Shown: one piece after another, positions 59,617 to 64,000 of the stretch
How the letters are laid out: the number at the start of each line of letters is the position of its first letter
How positions within the stretch are numbered: position 1 is the first letter of the stretch
NCBI RefSeq assembly: GCF_000696385.1
Contig: NZ_JJMN01000074.1
Coordinates: 186,001 to 250,000 of the forward strand
Source: Vibrio metoecus
GTDB taxonomy: Bacteria > Pseudomonadota > Gammaproteobacteria > Enterobacterales > Vibrionaceae
Reading direction: 5' to 3'
DNA: 64,000 bases
Notes under the pieces: generated by a model
Database searches by the model: none
What the model was told of the DNA's origin: nothing
What the model saw: only the letters and a program-made list of their open reading frames with translations
Made by a program: the position numbers and the translations under genes

Positions 59617-60606
59617 TCAGCCGCCAATAGACGCTAAATGAGGCGTGACACCCGAGTTTCCATCATGCAGGAAGTGGGTTTCCGCCTTGTTTTGCAACTG
59701 GGCTTGAATTCGTTCAATCAATGCGTTTTCTTGTTGTTCTTCCTGAAGGAGATCGCGCAAATCTATGCCTTGTTCGCCAAATAAGCACAGATGCAGTTTG
59801 CCGAGAGCCGACACACGTAGGCGGTTACAACTGCTACAAAAGTTCTTCTCATAAGGCATGATGAGGCCTATCTCGCCTTGGTAATCCGGGTGGATAAACA
59901 CCTGTGCAGGGCCATCGTTATCCGCTCTGGCTTTAAGTAGCCAGCCGTTACCGAGGAGATAGTCACGGATTGACGCGCCAGAGACATGATGGCGAGTAAA
60001 TAACTCGTCCATTTCTCCGGTCTGCATCAATTCAATAAAACGCAATTGAATGGGGCGAGTTTTTATCCACGCCATAAATTTAGGGAGTTCAAGGTGGTTA
60101 AGATTTTTCATCAACACCACGTTGACTTTGACTTGCTCAAAACCGACATCAAAGGCGCGATCGATGCCTGACATCACCTGCTGGAAGCGATTTTCACCGG
60201 TGATTTGCGCGAACATACGCGGATCTAAGCTATCCACGCTGACATTCAATTGAGTCAACCCCGCATCACGCCACTCACCAATATGTTTCGCTAAACGATA
60301 GCCATTAGTGGTGGTAGCGACTTTCTGAATGCCGGGAGTTTGCGCGATGGTATGAATGATTTCGCTGAAATCTTTACGCAGCGAGGGTTCGCCACCCGTA
60401 ATCCGCACTTTTGAGGTGCCGCAATGCGCAAATGCATTCACCACTCGGCGAATCTCATCCACAGTCAAAAATGAGGTAGGACGATCCACCAATGGCTTAT
60501 AGCCATCAGGTAAACAATAGGTACATTTGAAATTACAAACGTCAGTTATGGATAGACGTAAGTAATAAAACTTACGTTGAAATCTGTCTTCGAATTGTTG
60601 CGCCAC
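59617..60606 (-). CDS. moaA: GTP 3',8-cyclase (radical SAM)
   Basis: 329 aa from GTG 60606 (E. coli MoaA aligns from this point: AQQFEDRFQRKFYYLRLS). The radical-SAM cluster is CNFKCTYC, a second cluster is CSSCNRLRV...C, and the tail ends SIGG. Converts GTP to 3',8-cyclo-7,8-dihydro-GTP. An upstream TTG is less likely because it lies in the riboswitch. Confidence 0.96.
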   Translation of the reverse strand: MAQQFEDRFQRKFYYLRLSITDVCNFKCTYCLPDGYKPLVDRPTSFLTVDEIRRVVNAFAHCGTSKVRITGGEPSLRKDFSEIIHTIAQTPGIQKVATTTNGYRLAKHIGEWRDAGLTQLNVSVDSLDPRMFAQITGENRFQQVMSGIDRAFDVGFEQVKVNVVLMKNLNHLELPKFMAWIKTRPIQLRFIELMQTGEMDELFTRHHVSGASIRDYLLGNGWLLKARADNDGPAQVFIHPDYQGEIGLIMPYEKNFCSSCNRLRVSALGKLHLCLFGEQGIDLRDLLQEEQQENALIERIQAQLQNKAETHFLHDGNSGVTPHLASIGG

Positions 60607-60740
60607 AGAACACCTTTCCAAATACGGGAGGCAAAATCATTTCCAATCCTGCCCTTGTGACATTATGCCACTGGCTTACAACGCATATTTACAGGTTTAA
60701 ACTTAGCGCGGTAAGCTCGGAGTTAAGGCCAAGCAGTACG
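60607..60740 (-). promoter_or_regulatory. Molybdenum-cofactor (MOCO) riboswitch
   Basis: On the minus strand the leader carries ACTCCGAGC and, directly before the moaA start, CCTCCCGTATTTGGAAAGG, a signature of the MOCO RNA motif. The last helix includes the GGAAAGG ribosome-binding site, so ligand binding would block moaA translation. Boundaries are approximate. Confidence 0.75.
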
Positions 60741-60906
60741 ATGTTTCCATCTCTTTAGCTCAGGCTGCTGGTAAAATACTTAATAATTGTATGTGATTCT
60801 AGCCTTAACGAGAAAAAAATGATGGCCTTGTGGAAATTAGCCCTAAATAGGTACTCATTGTGAATGAAGTTCGTTAAATTGCTGCGGGTTATGAAAAAAT
60901 AAGAAG

Positions 60907-61809
60907 ATGCTCATGTCTCTATACGAAAACAAAAAAGTCGTCGCTATCGGCGGCGGCCATGGTTTGGGGCGCATGTTGGCGGCGCTCAAAGTGTTTGGCT
61001 CCAATGCAACAGGCATAGTCACCACCACAGATAATGGCGGTTCGACAGGACGTATTCGTCACTGCCAAGGGGGTATTGCTTGGGGCGACACCCGTAACTG
61101 CATCAACCAACTGATTACCGAACCCTCCATCAGTTCGATGATGTTCGAATACCGCTTTAAAGGCGCTGGAGAGCTCAACGGCCACAACTTGGGCAACCTA
61201 ATGCTCACCGCTTTGGACAACCTTTCTGTACGTCCGCTGGATGCGATTAATCTTATTCGTAACATGCTTAAGGTTGATGTGAATATTCTGCCGATGTCTG
61301 AGCATCCCTCTGATCTTGCTGCTCTTTCAATGGATGGAAAATGGGTAACGGGCGAAACCAGCGTTGACGAGATGACGCAAGATTTGCGAAGACTTGATCT
61401 TGCTCCTGAAGTCCCCGCCACCAAAGAAGCAATCACTGCGATTCAAGAAGCGGACTGCGTGATCCTCGGTCCCGGCAGTTTCTTAACCAGCATTATGCCG
61501 CCGCTGCTGTTACCAGAATTGGGTAAAGCGATTGCGCGCAATCAAAAGGCTAAAGTGATTTTTGTCGAGAACCTCTCTCCAGAGTACGGGCCGGCAGGAA
61601 GAATGAGCTTAGCGCAGAAACTAGAGTGGTGTGAAAGAGCGTGTCAGGGACGCAAAATTGATGTGGTGCTAGGTCATCACCCTCATCCGGATCTGCAAGG
61701 GCAATGGAATTTTGTTACCCGAGATTTGGCCTCTGCCAACCGTGACTGGCGTCATGACCGGCAGAAGCTGAGACAAGCGATTGAAGAGCAGTTATGCAAC
61801 AAGATTTGA
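60907..61809 (+). CDS. yvcK: CofD/YvcK-like gluconeogenesis factor
   Basis: 300 aa with GGGHGLGRMLAALK, TTTDNGGSTGRIR and GPGSFLTSIMPPLL, the YvcK/CofD fold. YvcK binds UDP-GlcNAc in Gram-positive bacteria; the Vibrio role is unproven. Its last 18 bp overlap the convergent luxU. Confidence 0.88.
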   Translation: MLMSLYENKKVVAIGGGHGLGRMLAALKVFGSNATGIVTTTDNGGSTGRIRHCQGGIAWGDTRNCINQLITEPSISSMMFEYRFKGAGELNGHNLGNLMLTALDNLSVRPLDAINLIRNMLKVDVNILPMSEHPSDLAALSMDGKWVTGETSVDEMTQDLRRLDLAPEVPATKEAITAIQEADCVILGPGSFLTSIMPPLLLPELGKAIARNQKAKVIFVENLSPEYGPAGRMSLAQKLEWCERACQGRKIDVVLGHHPHPDLQGQWNFVTRDLASANRDWRHDRQKLRQAIEEQLCNKI

Positions 61810-62133
61810 GTAACACTGATGCGTCTGTTTCAGCAAATCGAGCATCTGTGTGACTTCTAGCGAGATGTCTAGCATCTCGCCAGATTTGGCTCGGCTATCC
61901 AATTCAATCGCTTTGGCACACAAACGGTCTGCGCCAAAACTGGCCGCGCTACTTTTTAGTGCGTGGCTGATCTCTTTGAGATAGCCCAATTTATCCCCCA
62001 CCTGTTCACTGACGAGCTTAGATTGGTAGTCACCAAGTTCACCTAGAAAGATGTTGACCAAGATCGGCACATTTTCTTCGCCAATCTCTTTGGCAAGCAA
62101 ATCAATTTTACTTTGATTGATCCATTCTCTCAT
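61792..62133 (-). CDS. luxU: LuxU, quorum-sensing phosphotransfer protein
   Basis: 113-aa Hpt domain; the phosphorylated His lies in EISHALKSSAASFGADRL. Passes phosphate from LuxN/LuxQ/CqsS-type sensors to LuxO. Three nt after luxO, same operon. Confidence 0.96.
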   Translation of the reverse strand: MREWINQSKIDLLAKEIGEENVPILVNIFLGELGDYQSKLVSEQVGDKLGYLKEISHALKSSAASFGADRLCAKAIELDSRAKSGEMLDISLEVTQMLDLLKQTHQCYSNLVA

Positions 62134-62136
62134 CGC

Positions 62137-63549
62137 TTACCGCTCCTTCTCTTTTTCTTGAACTTTTTCATTCCAAGCTTGCAGCTTGCGATAAATGGTT
62201 GAAGGACTGACATCCAGATAGGTTGCGGCACGGGGGATGTTACCATCACACGCGTCAATGGCTTGCTCTATGGCCTGTTTTTCCGTCATCCACAATGGGA
62301 AAATTTCATGCACTGACACTTTGTTTTCATGGGCGAGCGGTAAAGCTCGATTGATCGGAGTTGGCATTTGGTTTAGTGGTGGCGGGAGCATATCTAACGT
62401 GATTTCACGGCCTTCATTCAGTACCACGACATTACGTAAAACGTTTTGTAATTGACGCACGTTACCCGGCCACTCGTAGTGACGGAAGCGCTCGACCAAC
62501 TTCGGTCCGTATAAGCGTACAAAATCTTTCCCTTCTTCTTTGGACATAAAGCCAAGCAGCGAGTAGGCAATCTCTATCACATCATCACCACGCTCGCGCA
62601 ATGGTGGTAAGTGCAGTGGGATCACATACAAGCGGTAGTACAAGTCCTCACGAAAACGCCCTTCTTGCACTTCTTTCCAGGGGTCACGGTTGGTCGCACA
62701 CACAAAGCGCACATCCACGCTTTTCATTTTCGATGAGCCAACTTTTTGGAATGTTCCGGTTTGGATAAAGCGCAGCAGTTTGGTTTGTAAATCCAAATCC
62801 ATTTCGCACAACTCATCCAAAAATAGCGTGCCACCATCAGCGGCTTCCGCAGCACCTTGGCGTTCAGTCGCCGCACCGGTAAAAGCCCCTTTTACGTGGC
62901 CGAACAACTCACTTTCAATCAGATCTTTCGGGATCGCGGCACAGTTAATGGCAATAAACGGTTTATCGCCACGTTTACTCGCAGCGTGAATCGCTTCGGC
63001 ACACACCTCTTTACCTGTACCACTTTCACCGGTAATGAAAATACTCGCTTTACTGCTCGCCGCTGAGTCTATTGTGCGATAGACCGCTTGCATGGTTTGG
63101 CTACTACCGATAAAGCCTTGATAGTTCTGATTTTTATTATCGACATCATTTTTGAGTTTCGATGCTTTACGGATCGCGTTATTCACCGTGACCCGCAAGC
63201 GATCCGCCTCACAAGGCTTAATCAGAAAGTCTTGAGCACCATGGCGCATCGCTTCAACCGCGGTATCAATTGAACCGTGCGCCGTCATGAACACAATGGG
63301 TACATCTGGTGATTTTTCTTTTACTGCATGCAGGACATCCATCCCCGTCATATCCGGTAAACGTAAATCAAGCAGGATCAGATCCGGCTCACGGCGACTG
63401 ATGCTTTCAATTGCATCGCGCCCTGTGCCGACGATATTGATATCAATATCCAGCGGGGTGAGATAAGAGCGATACAACGCCGCCACCGACGCTGTATCTT
63501 CTACCATGAGTAAGTATTTTGCTTTCTGCAAAGATTGATGTTGTTGCAT
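62137..63549 (-). CDS. luxO: LuxO, quorum-sensing response regulator
   Basis: 470 aa. Receiver with phosphorylated D61 (LILLDLRLPDM, Asp47 in the shorter numbering); AAA+ domain with GESGTGKE and the sigma-54 motif GAFTGA; Fis-like HTH (RAATYLDVSPSTIYRKL). At low cell density LuxO-P and sigma-54 switch on qrr sRNAs. The 470-aa start keeps KYLLMVED, whose acidic residues are needed. Confidence 0.97.
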   Translation of the reverse strand: MQQHQSLQKAKYLLMVEDTASVAALYRSYLTPLDIDINIVGTGRDAIESISRREPDLILLDLRLPDMTGMDVLHAVKEKSPDVPIVFMTAHGSIDTAVEAMRHGAQDFLIKPCEADRLRVTVNNAIRKASKLKNDVDNKNQNYQGFIGSSQTMQAVYRTIDSAASSKASIFITGESGTGKEVCAEAIHAASKRGDKPFIAINCAAIPKDLIESELFGHVKGAFTGAATERQGAAEAADGGTLFLDELCEMDLDLQTKLLRFIQTGTFQKVGSSKMKSVDVRFVCATNRDPWKEVQEGRFREDLYYRLYVIPLHLPPLRERGDDVIEIAYSLLGFMSKEEGKDFVRLYGPKLVERFRHYEWPGNVRQLQNVLRNVVVLNEGREITLDMLPPPLNQMPTPINRALPLAHENKVSVHEIFPLWMTEKQAIEQAIDACDGNIPRAATYLDVSPSTIYRKLQAWNEKVQEKEKER

Positions 63550-63598
63550 AGCCTAGCCATTATTGTTTTGCATTTTGCTGTAATAATTGCATTTGGAA

Positions 63599-63686
63599 TT
63601 GCATTTTGCAAATTGGAATCGAAAATTTATCCTCGATAGCGCCAATGCTCACAAATATTGACCGCTTTTCGTTGGCACGATATGTG
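63599..63686 (+). promoter_or_regulatory. LuxO site and sigma-54 promoter of qrr1
   Basis: TTGCATTTTGCAA (63599-63611) fits the LuxO site TTGCA-N3-TGCAA, with a poorer copy at 63568. TTGGCACGATATGTGC (63672-63687) has the GG/GC spacing of a -24/-12 promoter and places the start near 63699. Confidence 0.85.
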
Positions 63687-63698
63687 CTTCACTACTAT

Positions 63699-63793
63699 TG
63701 ACCCGCAAGGGTCACCTAGCCAACTGACGTTGTTAGTGAATAAAAATGTTCACAAATAACAGCCAATAGACTCATTCTATTGGCTATTTTTTT
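63699..63793 (+). ncRNA. qrr1: Quorum regulatory RNA Qrr1
   Basis: Starts TGACCCGCAAGGGTC (first hairpin). The central CTAGCCAACTGACGTTGTTA is the conserved pairing core for hapR and aphA mRNAs. It ends in AGCCAATAGA-N-TCTATTGGCT plus a T7 run (terminator). Hfq-dependent. Divergent from luxO. Confidence 0.95.
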
Positions 63794-63823
63794 ATCTGCG
63801 TGTTTGAAATACGCATTCACCGA

Positions 63824-64000
63824 TTAGCTGTTGGCGATAAACTGCTGACGCAACTGATGAATCTCATCACGTTTTTGCGCCGCTAACTCAAACTCTAAGT
63901 TCTGCGCATGTTGGTACATCGCCGCTTCTAGTTTGCTGATCTCTTTTTCCAATTGTTGTGGTGTAAGAGCTTGATATACAGCTGATTCTTCCGCCACTTT
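63824..64000 (-). CDS. uvrB: UvrB, excinuclease subunit (C-terminal end only)
   Basis: The last 58 codons encode the UVR coiled-coil domain that contacts UvrC: LEKEISKLEAAMYQHAQNLE, AAQKRDEIHQLRQQF. The rest of the gene is to the right of the window. Confidence 0.93.
   Translation of the reverse strand, partial: KVAEESAVYQALTPQQLEKEISKLEAAMYQHAQNLEFELAAQKRDEIHQLRQQFIANS

Overview
The window is a piece of a Vibrio chromosome, most likely Vibrio cholerae or a very close relative. The right half carries uvrB-qrr1-luxO-luxU, a moa operon, fadIJ beside two fadL genes, an RssB-type regulator and the ffs gene, in an order that matches what I remember of V. cholerae chromosome I. No locus tag or database was consulted.

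Positions 1-18329 are one side of a Tn7-like, type I-F3 CRISPR-associated transposon (CAST) inserted against the 3' end of ffs, the 4.5S signal recognition particle RNA gene (18336-18443). The tnsA-tnsB-tnsC operon reads inward from the ffs-side end, which carries three TnsB-type repeats. Next come an Xre regulator, a 175-aa unknown protein and cargo: a type I restriction-modification locus (hsdR, a decayed MATE transporter gene, hsdM, interrupted hsdS), a 207-aa unknown and a dynamin-like GTPase. At the left edge are tniQ and most of a cas8-cas5 fusion. cas7, cas6, the CRISPR array and the other transposon end lie outside. The palindrome ACTTAG-N5-CTAAGT occurs in front of xre, the 175-aa gene and tniQ, so one repressor probably controls targeting. 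A different palindrome precedes tnsA.

Positions 18.5-47 kb are core genome: a broken two-sensor GGDEF gene, small housekeeping genes, tesB, an Lrp-type regulator facing a cysteine-metabolism enzyme, sohB, yciK, recR-ybaB-dnaX, apt, rssB, a LysR regulator, fadIJ, an ECF sigma factor with its probable anti-sigma, two fadL paralogues, cobO and asmA. Several genes that should be intact (dnaX, sohB, ycgN, asmA, the Lrp gene) carry one or more single- or double-base indels. This points to sequencing error or local decay, and it must be weighed before reading biology into the frameshifts in tnsB and tnsC.

Positions 47-64 kb look intact: udk, apbC, metG, udp, zntA with a MerR-type operator, a PAS-GGDEF protein, moaABCDE behind a molybdenum-cofactor riboswitch, a CofD/YvcK-like gene, the quorum-sensing pair luxU-luxO, the sRNA qrr1 with its sigma-54 promoter, and the end of uvrB.
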